Below, piece after piece: positions 1 to 8,265 of a stretch of 64,000 bases of DNA (position 1 is the stretch's first letter; every line of letters starts with the position of its first letter). The notes beneath the pieces are model-generated. The model was not told the origin of the DNA. It saw only the letters and a program-made list of their open reading frames with translations, and ran no database searches. The translations under genes and the position numbers were made by a program. The DNA is from Flavobacterium sp. (GTDB lineage: Bacteria; Bacteroidota; Bacteroidia; Flavobacteriales; Flavobacteriaceae). Where the stretch lies: the NCBI GenBank assembly GCA_016714905.1, contig JADKBW010000004.1:124001-188000 (forward strand), written 5' to 3'.

Positions 1-479
1 GCAGCAATCAAATTGATCACATCCACTGAAGTCGGATTTGCAATGGATCCAGCAGCTAATATGGAATTGCCGTGTTCTATGTCGATGTCTATGCCATCAA
101 ACCCATAGGTTGTCATCAGTGAACTCATCGAATTGACAAATACATCACGATTGGTAAGATTATTCAAAGAAATGGAAGTGTTTGCGCCGCCAATGCTCAA
201 AAGCACTTTTTTACCTTGTGATTGAAGTGTTTGAACTTGAGAAATAAAAGTGGATTGGCTTACCCCATCAGGCATGAAGTTCATATTCATATCCGAGGGA
301 GAATTTGGAACGGCAAACGAAACACAGACCACACTATATCTAGAGTCAATTTGATTGAGCGGAATATACGGGGCACTGCTGTCGTTCCAATTGTGCCAGT
401 AACCGATTAATACGGGATTCTGCGAATAAAGAATCGAACTAGAAACGAAGCAAAGAAGTGTCATTAGGGCTTTCCTCAT
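1..479 (-). CDS. Glycoside hydrolase family 18 protein (chitinase-like), N-terminal part only
   Basis: The coding region starts at 479 and runs off the left edge, so only the first 159 residues are visible. Residues 1-20 form an export signal ending LYSQ. GH18 motifs follow: a SIGG strand motif at about 95-98, and DGIDIDIE at 128-135, which is the DxxDxDxE catalytic signature with E135 as the expected proton donor. Family members hydrolyse beta-1,4-GlcNAc polymers such as chitin, or act as endo-beta-N-acetylglucosaminidases. The early WHNWND sequence fits the first strand of the barrel. Substrate and C-terminal modules cannot be judged. The family call is secure; true chitinase activity is inferred. 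Confidence 0.9.
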   Translation of the reverse strand, partial: MRKALMTLLCFVSSSILYSQNPVLIGYWHNWNDSSAPYIPLNQIDSRYSVVCVSFAVPNSPSDMNMNFMPDGVSQSTFISQVQTLQSQGKKVLLSIGGANTSISLNNLTNRDVFVNSMSSLMTTYGFDGIDIDIEHGNSILAAGSIANPTSVDVINLIA

Positions 480-530
480 TTTTAAAGAAATTTGGGTTAA
501 GTGCCATAAAAGTACCAAATCCAATTCAAT

Positions 531-556
531 AAAAAAAAGCCGAAACGAATTCCGGC
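531..556 (-). terminator. Rho-independent terminator after msrA
   Basis: Read on the minus strand, GCCGGAA and TTTCGGC pair (one G-T) around a TTCG tetraloop and are followed by a run of T. It lies just downstream of the msrA stop and closes the msrB-msrA unit. Confidence 0.8.
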
Positions 557-566
557 CTTTAGGTAA

Positions 567-1187
567 CTACTTCTTTTTCAATCTGTTTTTAAATATCTTT
601 TCGAATTTCGCAATTTTGGGTTGAATCACCATTTGACAATAGGGTTGGTTTTTGTTATTCTGATAGTAATTCTGATGGTATGCTTCTGCCTTATAGAACT
701 TGGTGAATGGTTCCAAAGTAGTCACAATCGGATCATCATATACTTTTGCTTTTTTTAACGCTGCAATAATCGATTGTGCCGCCAATTTCTGTTCGTCGTT
801 TTTATAGAAAATCACCGAGCGATACTGTGGGCCTTCGTCTGCGCCTTGTCGGTTGAGCGTTGTCGGATCATGCACCGTAAAAAACACTTTAAAGATCTCA
901 TCTAAATTGGTGATTTTTTTATCGTAAGTAATTTGCACTACTTCTGCGTAACCGGTGCGTCCAGAAGAAACTTCTTCGTAGCTTGGATTTGGTGTTTTTC
1001 CTCCAGAGAAACCTGACACGACCGATTGAACTCCCATTAAGTTTTCATAGACCGCTTCGACACACCAATAGCAACCACCACCAATCGTGATGGTTTCCAG
1101 ATTGTTTGAAGTTGTTTCGGGCTTGTTATTTTTTTGGGCAAATAGGCAAAAGCTCGTCATGGCAAGAATTATATAGATGGCTTTCAT
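567..1187 (-). CDS. msrA: Peptide-methionine (S)-S-oxide reductase, exported
   Basis: Reduces the S-epimer of methionine sulfoxide in damaged proteins. The GCYWC motif gives catalytic Cys39, and the family sequence DPTTLNRQGADEGPQYRS is present at about residues 107-124. Residues 1-18 form an export signal ending LFAQ, so this copy probably acts in the periplasm. The length (206 aa) is normal for MsrA plus a signal peptide. Its start lies 3 nt after the msrB stop on the same strand, so the two reductases are almost certainly co-transcribed and together repair both epimers. Thioredoxin-like electron supply is not encoded nearby. Confidence 0.96.
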   Translation of the reverse strand: MKAIYIILAMTSFCLFAQKNNKPETTSNNLETITIGGGCYWCVEAVYENLMGVQSVVSGFSGGKTPNPSYEEVSSGRTGYAEVVQITYDKKITNLDEIFKVFFTVHDPTTLNRQGADEGPQYRSVIFYKNDEQKLAAQSIIAALKKAKVYDDPIVTTLEPFTKFYKAEAYHQNYYQNNKNQPYCQMVIQPKIAKFEKIFKNRLKKK

Positions 1188-1190
1188 GAT

Positions 1191-1736
1191 TTATTTAGTA
1201 TCATGTTCAAATTCTAAAGAAATGGCGTTCATGCAATAACGTTTTCCTGTGGGTTCTGGTCCATCATCAAATAGATGTCCAAGGTGACTGTCACATCGTC
1301 CGCAAAGTGCTTCAATACGTTGCATTCCATAAGAGTTGTCGTTTTTAAAAACGATACTCGACTTGTTTTCTTGTTCAAAGAAACTAGGCCAACCACAGGT
1401 GCTAATAAATTTTTGATTTGACCGAAATAGTTGGTTGCCGCACACCGCGCAGTAATAGGTGCCTTTTGTTTCCGAACTCCACAGTTTTCCGGTAAAAGCA
1501 GGTTCTGTTTCTGCATTTCTTGCCACAGCGAATAAATCGGGCGACAGTACTTTTTTCCATTCGGCATCGGAAACTTGAAGTTTCTTTTTCTCGGTTTTCG
1601 AGTAGTAGGGATTTGTCATGGGTTTGTTTTTGGTGTTTGGGTTTTGTTTTTCGGCAGATTTATTTTGAGCGCAAGCTGTCAAGAAAATCGAGAACAGCAT
1701 GATTGTAAAAAAGAAAGAGATGATTGGTTTTTTCAT
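1191..1736 (-). CDS. msrB: Peptide-methionine (R)-S-oxide reductase, lipoprotein
   Basis: Reduces the R-epimer of methionine sulfoxide. The zinc site is C96xxC99 and C145xxC148, and the catalytic cysteine is C168 in RYCMN; C114 in STCGWPSF is a further conserved cysteine. The N terminus is a lipoprotein signal with lipobox LTAC at residues 19-22, so the mature enzyme should be lipid-anchored in the envelope. It is first in a two-gene unit with msrA. An envelope Msr pair implies protection of surface proteins against oxidants. The family and motif match is complete, so the assignment is firm; the membrane of residence (inner or outer) is not known. Confidence 0.96.
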   Translation of the reverse strand: MKKPIISFFFTIMLFSIFLTACAQNKSAEKQNPNTKNKPMTNPYYSKTEKKKLQVSDAEWKKVLSPDLFAVARNAETEPAFTGKLWSSETKGTYYCAVCGNQLFRSNQKFISTCGWPSFFEQENKSSIVFKNDNSYGMQRIEALCGRCDSHLGHLFDDGPEPTGKRYCMNAISLEFEHDTK

Positions 1737-1955
1737 AAAATTTACTTTGTTATTGATTTCAATACAAATATAAATTGAGCATGGTTCCTCGAAATGTCTG
1801 TTAGTTTACAATTGCAGTTTAATTAAATTAACATTAACAACCGAGCCGAATAATTTCACATGATAAAATTAACGCGATTATGAAAAGCACTAGATAAAAC
1901 ACTCGTTAAACTTATCACAATTCAGAAATACGCGCAATTCCACCCACTTTTTTTG

Positions 1956-1963
1956 TATTTTTG
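1956..1963 (+). promoter_or_regulatory. Bacteroidota -7 box (TATTTTTG) for idi
   Basis: Matches TAnnTTTG. It sits 17 nt before the ATG at 1980, which argues against the longer in-frame start at 1953 because that codon would lie upstream of the transcription start. No convincing -33 TTTG was found. Confidence 0.55.
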
Positions 1964-1979
1964 GACTCCTATATCACCT

Positions 1980-2507
1980 ATGAAAGAAGAAGAAGTTATA
2001 TTGGTCAACGAGTTGGATGAACCCATTGGTTTGATGCCAAAACTGGAAGCGCATCAGAAAGCTGTTTTGCATCGTGCCTTTTCCGTTTTTGTTCTGAATG
2101 ACCAAAATGAAATATTGCTGCAGCAACGAGCACATCAAAAATATCACTCTCCATTATTGTGGACAAACACCTGTTGCAGTCACCAAAGAAGTGGTGAAAC
2201 CAACATAGAGGCGGGTAGCAGAAGACTGTTCGAAGAAATGGGCTTCAAAACCGACTTGAAAGAACTGTTTCATTTTATTTATAAAGCCCCATTCGATAAT
2301 GGTTTGACCGAGCACGAATTAGATCATGTCATGATTGGTTATTATGATGCTGATCCGATTGTTAATCCAGAGGAAGTAGAAGATTGGAAATGGATGAAAA
2401 TTGAAGACATCAAAACAGATATGGAGTTAAATCCATCTATTTACACGGTTTGGTTTAAGATTATCTTCGACGAATTCTACCATTACATAGAAGATCATAA
2501 ATTATAA
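1980..2507 (+). CDS. idi: Isopentenyl-diphosphate delta-isomerase, type I
   Basis: Interconverts IPP and DMAPP in isoprenoid synthesis. From the ATG at 1980 the protein is 175 aa, normal for bacterial type I enzymes. The Nudix-like fold shows TNTCCSHQR with the active-site Cys at 65/66, a Nudix-type helix around residues 72-89 ending LFEEMGF, and the metal/catalytic acidic motif TEHELDHV around 110-117. An in-frame upstream ATG at 1953 is rejected because a -7 promoter box overlaps it. The gene is followed 24 nt later by queD and then prxQ on the same strand, so the three are likely one transcript, although their pathways are unrelated. Confidence 0.94.
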   Translation: MKEEEVILVNELDEPIGLMPKLEAHQKAVLHRAFSVFVLNDQNEILLQQRAHQKYHSPLLWTNTCCSHQRSGETNIEAGSRRLFEEMGFKTDLKELFHFIYKAPFDNGLTEHELDHVMIGYYDADPIVNPEEVEDWKWMKIEDIKTDMELNPSIYTVWFKIIFDEFYHYIEDHKL

Positions 2508-2531
2508 TACGATTCATAAACCTCTGCACCG

Positions 2532-2942
2532 ATGAAAGTAACGATTAGTAGAAGAGCTCATTTTAATGCCGCGCATCGATTGTATCGTAAAGATTGGTCG
2601 GACGAAAAGAATTATTCGATTTTCGGAAAGTGTAATAACCCGAATTTTCATGGACACAATTACGAATTAATCGTTAGTGTAACCGGAGCAATAGACCAAG
2701 AAACAGGATATGTTTTAGATGTAAAAGTCTTGACTGATTTGATTAAAGAAGAAGTTGAAAATCCGTTTGATCATAAAAACTTGAATTTAGATGTTCCAGA
2801 ATTCAAAGATTTGAATCCCACCGCCGAAAATATTGTCGTTGTCATCTGGAATAAACTCCGAAATCGACTTGATTTGAAATTCGATTTAGAAGTCGTACTC
2901 TATGAAACTCCCCGCAATTTCGTAACCTACAACGGACAATAA
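2532..2942 (+). CDS. queD: 6-carboxytetrahydropterin synthase / 6-pyruvoyl-tetrahydropterin synthase family
   Basis: Converts dihydroneopterin triphosphate to 6-carboxytetrahydropterin, an early step to queuosine. The zinc ligands are visible as H15 in HFNAAH and H40/H42 in FHGHNYE, with catalytic Cys34 in GKCNN. The length of 136 aa is typical. Other queuosine genes are not in the window, so a role in another pterin pathway cannot be excluded. The stop overlaps the prxQ start by one base (TAATG), indicating translational coupling. Confidence 0.9.
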   Translation: MKVTISRRAHFNAAHRLYRKDWSDEKNYSIFGKCNNPNFHGHNYELIVSVTGAIDQETGYVLDVKVLTDLIKEEVENPFDHKNLNLDVPEFKDLNPTAENIVVVIWNKLRNRLDLKFDLEVVLYETPRNFVTYNGQ

Positions 2943-3406
2943 TGGGACTAAAATTAGGAGATGTGGTTCCAAATTTTACTGCACAAACAACCGACGGCAG
3001 TTTATTTGACTCGAAGGATTATATCGGAAAGAAACCCTTGGTTATTTATTTTTATCCAAAAGACGACACGTCGGTTTGTACTGCTCAAGCTTGTAGTTTT
3101 AGAGACCAATATGAAGATTTCAAATCGTTTGGGGCTGAGGTGATTGGCGTCAGTAGTGACAGTATTGAATCGCATCAAAAATTTGCCAAACAATATCGAT
3201 TGCCGTTTATACTGCTGTCGGATTCTAAAAAGCAACTTCGGAAATTATTTGGCGTTCCTAATGATTTGCTCGGACTGATACCTGGTCGTGTTACTTATGT
3301 TCTTGATGACAAAGGAAAAGTACAATTGATTTTTAATAGTATGTCTGGCCCGATTCACATCAAGAAAGCATTATCATGTATAAAGGGAATGAGCGAGAAA
3401 TCTTAG
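2942..3406 (+). CDS. Thiol peroxidase, AhpC/TSA-Bcp (PrxQ) family
   Basis: Atypical 2-Cys peroxiredoxin that reduces hydrogen peroxide and alkyl hydroperoxides. The motif DDTSVCTAQACSFRD contains the peroxidatic C46 and, five residues later, the resolving C51, which is the hallmark of PrxQ/Bcp. There is no signal peptide, so it is cytoplasmic, and the length (154 aa) is normal. The start overlaps the stop of queD by one base and it is the last gene of the idi-queD-prxQ unit. The C terminus has an additional Cys in LSCIKG that is not part of the family motif. Confidence 0.93.
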   Translation: MGLKLGDVVPNFTAQTTDGSLFDSKDYIGKKPLVIYFYPKDDTSVCTAQACSFRDQYEDFKSFGAEVIGVSSDSIESHQKFAKQYRLPFILLSDSKKQLRKLFGVPNDLLGLIPGRVTYVLDDKGKVQLIFNSMSGPIHIKKALSCIKGMSEKS

Positions 3407-3486
3407 TTTATCTATACGTTTTGGTGATGGGTAGAATGAAATCCGTTGAATCATTGACATACTAATTATTAACCAATTTCTTTTTA

Positions 3487-3494
3487 TAATTTTG
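3487..3494 (+). promoter_or_regulatory. -7 box (TAATTTTG) for manA
   Basis: Matches TAnnTTTG and lies 19 nt before the ATG at 3513. It overlaps the upstream in-frame ATG at 3492, supporting 3513 as the true start. Confidence 0.5.
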
Positions 3495-3512
3495 GACTCT
3501 AATTTATCATCA

Positions 3513-4473
3513 ATGAAATTTTATCCATTACAATTCCAACCCATTCTGAAAGAACGAATTTGGGGAGGAACGAAATTAAAATCGATTTTAAATAAACCAA
3601 TTACTTCTTCCATTACTGGAGAAAGTTGGGAATTGTCGACTGTTGATGGTGATGTAAGTGTCATCGCGAATGGAGATTTCGTAGGAAAATCGCTGATCGC
3701 GGTCATCGATCAGTATCCAAATGAAATACTCGGGACAAGGGTTTTCCAAAATTTCGGAAAGCAGTTCCCATTACTATTCAAATATATAGACGCACGAGAG
3801 GATTTGTCTATTCAGGTGCATCCCAACGACGAATTGGCTAAAGCGCGTCACAATTCGTTTGGCAAAACAGAAATGTGGTACGTTATGCAGGCAGATGATG
3901 ATTCGAATTTAATCGTCGGCTTCAAAAAAGATTCCAATGCGGCAGAATATATAGAAAATCTCAATAACAATACTTTGCTGTCGATCTTAGATACGGTTCC
4001 TGTTGAAGTGGGCGATGTGTTTTTCCTTGAAACTGGGACTGTGCATGCCATTGGCGCTGGATTGGTCATTGCAGAGATTCAACAAACCTCTGATATTACT
4101 TATAGATTATACGATTTTGATCGCGTAGATGCGCAAGGGAAAACCCGAGAATTACATGTCGATTTGGCTTTGGACGCTATCAATTATAAAAAAATGAAGC
4201 TCAAAATATTATCAGAAGCAGGAGAACACCGCCAATGAAATGGTCGATTGTAATTATTTTACAACCAATTATATTCCGTTAAGCGGTGCGATGAAATTTG
4301 AAAAAGATGGGACAAGTTTTCATGTGTATATGTGCACTGAAGGCGCGTTTTCGATGGAACATGACGGCCAAGAACACCAATATAAAAAAGGCGATACCGT
4401 TTTATTGCCCGCTGCAATTTTGAGTTACCAGTTTACTGGGAATGCCTCAATATTAGAAATTTATATTAAATAG
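3513..4473 (+). pseudogene. manA: Mannose-6-phosphate isomerase, class I, split by a +1 frameshift near 4221
   Basis: Interconverts mannose-6-P and fructose-6-P and supplies GDP-mannose for glycans. The first frame (3513-4238, 241 aa) carries the metal site: QVHPND, GKTEMWY and the later GTVHAIGAG histidine, plus RLYDFDR. It stops at 4238. The second cupin-like C-terminal domain continues in the next frame to 4473. Removing one G from the GG at 4221-4222 joins the frames into a 319-residue protein, the usual length for short class I enzymes. Both halves look unmutated, so a sequencing indel is more likely than a dead gene. No separate gene is implied for the second half. Confidence 0.88.
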
Positions 4474-4503
4474 TTTGTGATAGAAAAAATAGGTGTACTT
4501 TTG
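4474..4503 (+). promoter_or_regulatory. Promoter TTTG-N18-TACTTTTG
   Basis: The -33 TTTG at 4474-4477 and -7 TACTTTTG at 4496-4503 are 18 nt apart and precede the ATG at 4538. The element starts inside the manA stop region, so the small gene has its own promoter. Confidence 0.7.
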
Positions 4504-4537
4504 CCCGCGAATTAAAATCAAAAAAATACCCATTATT

Positions 4538-4807
4538 ATGGCAAATGTTAAGAATCTAAAAAAAGACATCAATTTCGTTTTAGGAGATATTATTGAAGCA
4601 GTTTATTTGTTTGAAATGTCGACTACCGGAAAACCTACAGCGGAAACCAACGCATTAATCGATGAAGCAATTGCGTCGTTTGATGATTTGATTACCAAAG
4701 TAAATGCAAAGAAAGTGGAGAACAAAAAAGCACACTTTAAACAAATTAATCAAGAATTGGAACAAGCTGCAAATCAATTGATTGTTAAGATTAACGCTTT
4801 GCAATAA
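4538..4807 (+). CDS. Small conserved hypothetical helical protein (89 aa)
   Basis: Start chosen at 4538 because the longer in-frame ATG at 4493 lies within the promoter. The protein is 89 residues, soluble, rich in Lys, Glu, Ala and Asn, with no signal peptide or cysteine and probably all helical. It resembles small flavobacterial proteins usually left as hypothetical; I do not recognise a function. It has a strong consensus promoter of its own, which suggests good expression, and it sits directly before the tRNA-Thr gene. A role as a structural or nucleoid-associated helper would be speculation. Confidence 0.75.
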   Translation: MANVKNLKKDINFVLGDIIEAVYLFEMSTTGKPTAETNALIDEAIASFDDLITKVNAKKVENKKAHFKQINQELEQAANQLIVKINALQ

Positions 4808-4836
4808 AATATTGTACTAAAAAAGTTTCGTTTTAT

Positions 4837-4867
4837 TTTGCAAATTTAAAATGGACTTCTATATTTG
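4837..4867 (+). promoter_or_regulatory. Promoter TTTG-N19-TATATTTG of tRNA-Thr
   Basis: The -33 TTTG at 4837-4840 and -7 TATATTTG at 4860-4867 have 19 nt between them, a near-perfect Bacteroidota housekeeping promoter. It ends 15 nt before the mature tRNA. Confidence 0.85.
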
Positions 4868-4882
4868 CAATCGTAATACGTC

Positions 4883-4959
4883 GCCAGCGTAGCTCAGTTG
4901 GCTAGAGCAGCTGATTTGTAATCAGCAGGTCGTGGGTTCGAGTCCCTCCGCCGGCTCCA
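4883..4959 (+). tRNA. tRNA-Thr (anticodon TGT)
   Basis: A 77-nt cloverleaf with encoded CCA. The D arm is GCTC/GAGC, the anticodon stem GCTGA/TCAGC with loop TTTGTAA (anticodon TGT, reads ACA), the variable loop AGGTC, and the T loop TTCGAGT. Two non-canonical pairs are visible: A-C at acceptor pair 4 (GCCAGCG against CGCCGGC) and T-T at the second T-stem pair. The rest pairs well, so it should be functional; the A-C may be a base error. It has its own promoter and terminator. Confidence 0.95.
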
Positions 4960-4961
4960 AA

Positions 4962-4990
4962 AACCATCACAGAAATGTGGTGGTTTTTTT
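4962..4990 (+). terminator. Rho-independent terminator after tRNA-Thr
   Basis: AACCATCAC and GTGGTGGTT pair (one G-T) around a 6-nt loop and are followed by a T run. Confidence 0.8.
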
Positions 4991-4993
4991 ATT

Positions 4994-5032
4994 AAAAAAA
5001 ATCCCCAAACTAATAATGGTGTGGGGATTTTT
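4994..5032 (-). terminator. Terminator hairpin shared by convergent genes
   Basis: AAAAATCCCCA and TGGGGATTTTT form an 11-bp stem with A and T runs on both sides, so it can stop transcription from either strand. On the minus strand it ends the M61 peptidase gene. Confidence 0.75.
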
Positions 5033-5050
5033 AAGTGTAAGACAAATCTC

Positions 5051-6886
5051 TTATCCTTTCAACCAAGCGTTCTTCAAATTGGTTTTGGTGGTATCCGTAA
5101 ATTCGTAACCAATATTGTCTTCTGTTGGCATTCTTGTTTTCCCTGTGAGGACTTGTTCTTTTCCGTTACGGATGATCTTTACGGTAATTGGATCATCGTT
5201 TTGCCACAATTGACTCGACGTAATGAGATCATAGATGTTATCGAGGGTGTATTTTGTGGCATTGATCTCCGTTAAAATATCACCACCTTGAATTCCCAAT
5301 TCTTTATAAAATATGTTCATTTCTTCTGCTGGGAGCACAATAATCTCTTTTGTTTGTTGGTTTACAGTAATTGTTGGCACTTGGCCTTTAAGAAAAGGAT
5401 TGCCAAAGCCTTTTATAACGTTTTGTGAAACGCCTACTTTGTTTAGGAAGTCTATATATCGAATTGGCGTCGAACCCGAAACATGAGTAGTCAGAAACTG
5501 CCCAACTTCGGGGTAGGTTAAGGAAGTAATTTTTGCGAATAACTCACTATCATTGAAGGCTTTTTGAGTCCCATATTCTTTGGAAAGTTTTTGCATCAAA
5601 TCGAGTATGCCACGAGTTCCATTACTTTTTTCTCGAATAATAATATCGATACACATCCCAATTAACGCTCCTTTTTCGTACACATTCAAATATTGATCTT
5701 TATAGGGTTTGGTCAATACATTTGTGCTCATTTTGGTGAATGGCATGGTATCATCCATATTACTAGCATTCGAAATTTTCGCAGCCATTCTTGTATAAAA
5801 ATCAGCCTCGGAAATCAGTCCTTGATTGATTTGAAAAAGGTTAGCAAAGTATTCCGTGACGCCTTCATACATCCAAAGATGTTCAGACATTTTGGGATTC
5901 GTAAAGTCGAAATCTTGAATTTCCTTTGAGTGAATTGTTAAAGGAGTTACAATGTGAAAAAATTCGTGAGAAACAACGTCTTTTAGTTGCTCACTTAACT
6001 CGTCAACACCCATTGCTTCTGGCATTACCACGGTTGTTGCGGTGGGATGTTCAAGGGCACCAAAACCATGTGCATCGTTCTCTTTTTGCACATCGGAAAG
6101 ATACACTAGAATACTATACTTCTTCGTACTATTAAATTTGCCTAGGAAGTTTTTTTGCGCCGTCATCATCGTCTTCATTGCTGGGGTAATTCCTTCCGCG
6201 GTGTGTGTGCCATTCGGAGAATAAACGGCAATCAAAATTTGCATATCATTGATGGCAAAAGTGGAGTAATCTGGTGTGCTGTACATGATTGGATTTTCAA
6301 CCAATTCTGCGTAACGTGCCACGGTGAAAACGTCACTATTGTTACTTGCATCGCTATCTGTTAGTGAAGTTGCTCCCCAAAGTGTCTCCGGATGTTTTAC
6401 GGTCATTTTGTAGGTGCTGCTTGTAAACCCATCAAAGAATCCCACAAAACAATGGGTGTTAAGCAAGATGTTTTTACCAGCGTCGATATTACTTCCCACT
6501 GGCGAGAAAATCTCATGAGTCGATTCGATATCATACGTGTCATTGACTTGATAGGATATCGACCCAATTTTAGTCGCATCAGAAATTTTCCAGGAGTTGT
6601 CGTCGATTTTTGTTGCGGTTAAATAGGCTCCAATTTTATCATAGACTTTGAAGTTTTCGATATACAAACCAAAATTATCAGCTGAATACGTTCCAGGAAC
6701 TGTTTTGGGGAAGTGATAAATAATCTCGGACGTTTTAATTTTTGGGGGTGTGACAGTAACCGAAACTTTATCATTTGCGATAGATTGAAGATCAATCGTG
6801 ACTTGCACTTGTTCTTTTGATTGCCCATACGTGTTTATTTGATGGATGCAAAAAGTGAAAAGGGCGATTAGAATGCTTTTTTTCAT
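5051..6886 (-). CDS. M61-family (glycyl aminopeptidase-like) metallopeptidase with PDZ domain
   Basis: An exported peptidase of 611 aa. The start at 6886 gives a clean signal peptide (to about residue 22, NTYGQ); the upstream in-frame ATG at 6937 lies before a -7 box and is rejected. The zinc motif HEFFH is at about residue 307, and the downstream third-ligand glutamate lies in MYEGVTEYF. The N-terminal beta domain, central thermolysin-like domain and C-terminal PDZ domain (GGDILTEIN, about residues 515-595) follow the M61 order. Known M61 enzymes remove N-terminal Gly or Ala. It probably acts in the periplasm or at the surface; the substrate is unknown. It stands alone with its own promoter and terminator. 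Confidence 0.9.
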   Translation of the reverse strand: MKKSILIALFTFCIHQINTYGQSKEQVQVTIDLQSIANDKVSVTVTPPKIKTSEIIYHFPKTVPGTYSADNFGLYIENFKVYDKIGAYLTATKIDDNSWKISDATKIGSISYQVNDTYDIESTHEIFSPVGSNIDAGKNILLNTHCFVGFFDGFTSSTYKMTVKHPETLWGATSLTDSDASNNSDVFTVARYAELVENPIMYSTPDYSTFAINDMQILIAVYSPNGTHTAEGITPAMKTMMTAQKNFLGKFNSTKKYSILVYLSDVQKENDAHGFGALEHPTATTVVMPEAMGVDELSEQLKDVVSHEFFHIVTPLTIHSKEIQDFDFTNPKMSEHLWMYEGVTEYFANLFQINQGLISEADFYTRMAAKISNASNMDDTMPFTKMSTNVLTKPYKDQYLNVYEKGALIGMCIDIIIREKSNGTRGILDLMQKLSKEYGTQKAFNDSELFAKITSLTYPEVGQFLTTHVSGSTPIRYIDFLNKVGVSQNVIKGFGNPFLKGQVPTITVNQQTKEIIVLPAEEMNIFYKELGIQGGDILTEINATKYTLDNIYDLITSSQLWQNDDPITVKIIRNGKEQVLTGKTRMPTEDNIGYEFTDTTKTNLKNAWLKG

Positions 6887-6915
6887 AGGTTGGGTGTGCT
6901 TTTTTGATGACGCGC

Positions 6916-6923
6916 CAAATGTA
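6916..6923 (-). promoter_or_regulatory. -7 box (TACATTTG) for the M61 peptidase
   Basis: Minus-strand TACATTTG lies 29 nt before the ATG at 6886 and supports that start. No clear -33 TTTG was found. Confidence 0.5.
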
Positions 6924-7000
6924 TAAAATTGTTTCACTAACTAACTTCTATTTAAAAAAGTTTAAGAAAAATAAAAGGGTAAGGCGTTATTATAAAATAA

Positions 7001-7023
7001 AAAACTCTTGCAGAACAAGAGTT
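7001..7023 (-). terminator. Rho-independent terminator after the DUF2805 gene
   Basis: On the minus strand AACTCTTG and CAAGAGTT pair perfectly around TTCTG, followed by TTTTAT. Confidence 0.8.
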
Positions 7024-7029
7024 GGTTTT

Positions 7030-7308
7030 TTAGTCTAATTTATTTTTGATATAATATTTTCCGTCTAAATCGTCGTCGAAATCATCAATTTTAATTTGTT
7101 TTGGTTTAGGTTTGGCAGCATTGGCTTTCTTTTTCCAGATTTCGAATTTGTCCGCGGACAATTTTTTCTTCATGATTTCAAGCACATCTTTTTCATCAAT
7201 GCCTAATTCCTTTTTAATGATTTCGTAAGGATTTCTCTCTTCTAAAGCCAAGGTGATAAGTCTTTCGTTTTGCTCCCAAGTCAATTCGATACGTTTACTC
7301 TTTTTCAT
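7030..7308 (-). CDS. DUF2805 / TIGR03643-type small protein
   Basis: A 92-residue soluble, highly charged protein. Residues 10-60 (LTWEQNERLITLALEERNP, then a LGIDEKDV helix and FEIWKKK) match the helix-turn-helix-like core of the DUF2805/TIGR03643 family as I remember it. The C-terminal third is rich in Lys and Asp. Function is unknown; the HTH-like core makes nucleic-acid binding plausible but unproven. It is a monocistronic gene with its own terminator. The length is typical of the family. Confidence 0.8.
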   Translation of the reverse strand: MKKSKRIELTWEQNERLITLALEERNPYEIIKKELGIDEKDVLEIMKKKLSADKFEIWKKKANAAKPKPKQIKIDDFDDDLDGKYYIKNKLD

Positions 7309-7404
7309 TCTTTGAAAATTAATTCAACTTTTTTTAAAGGTTACTAATTGTAATTCAATATTAAGAAAAAATCCAATCACTTTATAAAGACAAAAATTAT
7401 TTTT

Positions 7405-8241
7405 TTATTTTTTTTGATTGACTGCAGTATTTCTGTGAGCATTTAATGGCATTCTCAAAAGTGGAGCAATGCTATTGTGTTCATTTGCTTCGGGATAGGT
7501 GTCAATTCCATACACGATTTTATCCGGAGCAAGTGTTTTGTATGTACCAAAAATGCGATCCCAAAAAGAAAACATATTTCCATAGTTGCTGTCTGTATAA
7601 GGCAAAACATAGTGATGATGCACTTTATGCATGTTGGGTGTGACTAGAAAGAGACCCAGAAATTGGTCTAGTTTCTTGGGCAAAGTGATATTGGCGTGTT
7701 CAAATTGACTAGCTATCAAGGATAAGGATTGATAAAGAAAAGCCAACCATAACGGGCAACCACTAATCAAAACTGCAATACAAGTGAAGGCGAATCTCAG
7801 TACACTTTCGCCTGGATGATGTCTGTTGGCGGATGTTGTATCGATCCAAGTGTCGGAGTGATGAATCAGATGAAAACGCCACAAAAATGGTATTTTATGC
7901 TGTAGCCAATGCACGAAGTAAGCAGCAATAAAGTCGAGTAGTAATAGGCCAATTAACATGAAAAGAACGGAGTTCATTTCTGGCAACCAGTTTAATACGC
8001 CAAAATGATGCGCTTCAGTCCAATTCGTTGTTAAAAGTAAAAGAAAGGCGAGGAGAAAATTAACGGCTATGGTAGTGAACGTAAAAAAGAAATTGATACC
8101 AGCGTGATGCCATTTTTGATATTGAAAATGAACCAGTGGAAAAGCTTTTTCAAGCCACCAAAATATGGTGATTCCACCCACGAGAATCAAACTTCGATGG
8201 GAAGAGGGAATAGTTGAAAAATAGGCTATGATTTCATTCAT
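7405..8241 (-). CDS. Sterol desaturase / fatty acid hydroxylase superfamily membrane protein
   Basis: A 278-residue di-iron membrane oxygenase. At least four hydrophobic segments lie in residues 15-130. The histidine clusters of the superfamily are present: HWLQH, HLIHHSD, NRHH and HKVHHH. Members hydroxylate or desaturate lipids such as sterols, sphingolipids, carotenoids or fatty acids; the substrate here cannot be read from sequence. It is followed upstream by the alkB-like and DUF2721 genes on the same strand (24-nt gap to alkB), so a three-gene transcript is likely, although shared function is not evident. Confidence 0.88.
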   Translation of the reverse strand: MNEIIAYFSTIPSSHRSLILVGGITIFWWLEKAFPLVHFQYQKWHHAGINFFFTFTTIAVNFLLAFLLLLTTNWTEAHHFGVLNWLPEMNSVLFMLIGLLLLDFIAAYFVHWLQHKIPFLWRFHLIHHSDTWIDTTSANRHHPGESVLRFAFTCIAVLISGCPLWLAFLYQSLSLIASQFEHANITLPKKLDQFLGLFLVTPNMHKVHHHYVLPYTDSNYGNMFSFWDRIFGTYKTLAPDKIVYGIDTYPEANEHNSIAPLLRMPLNAHRNTAVNQKK

Positions 8242-8265
8242 CTTTATATGTAATTAGAATTTTTA

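Noticed and set aside
4240..4473. Separate cupin-like gene
   Set aside because: It is the C-terminal domain of mannose-6-phosphate isomerase in the shifted frame; no promoter or ribosome site of its own.
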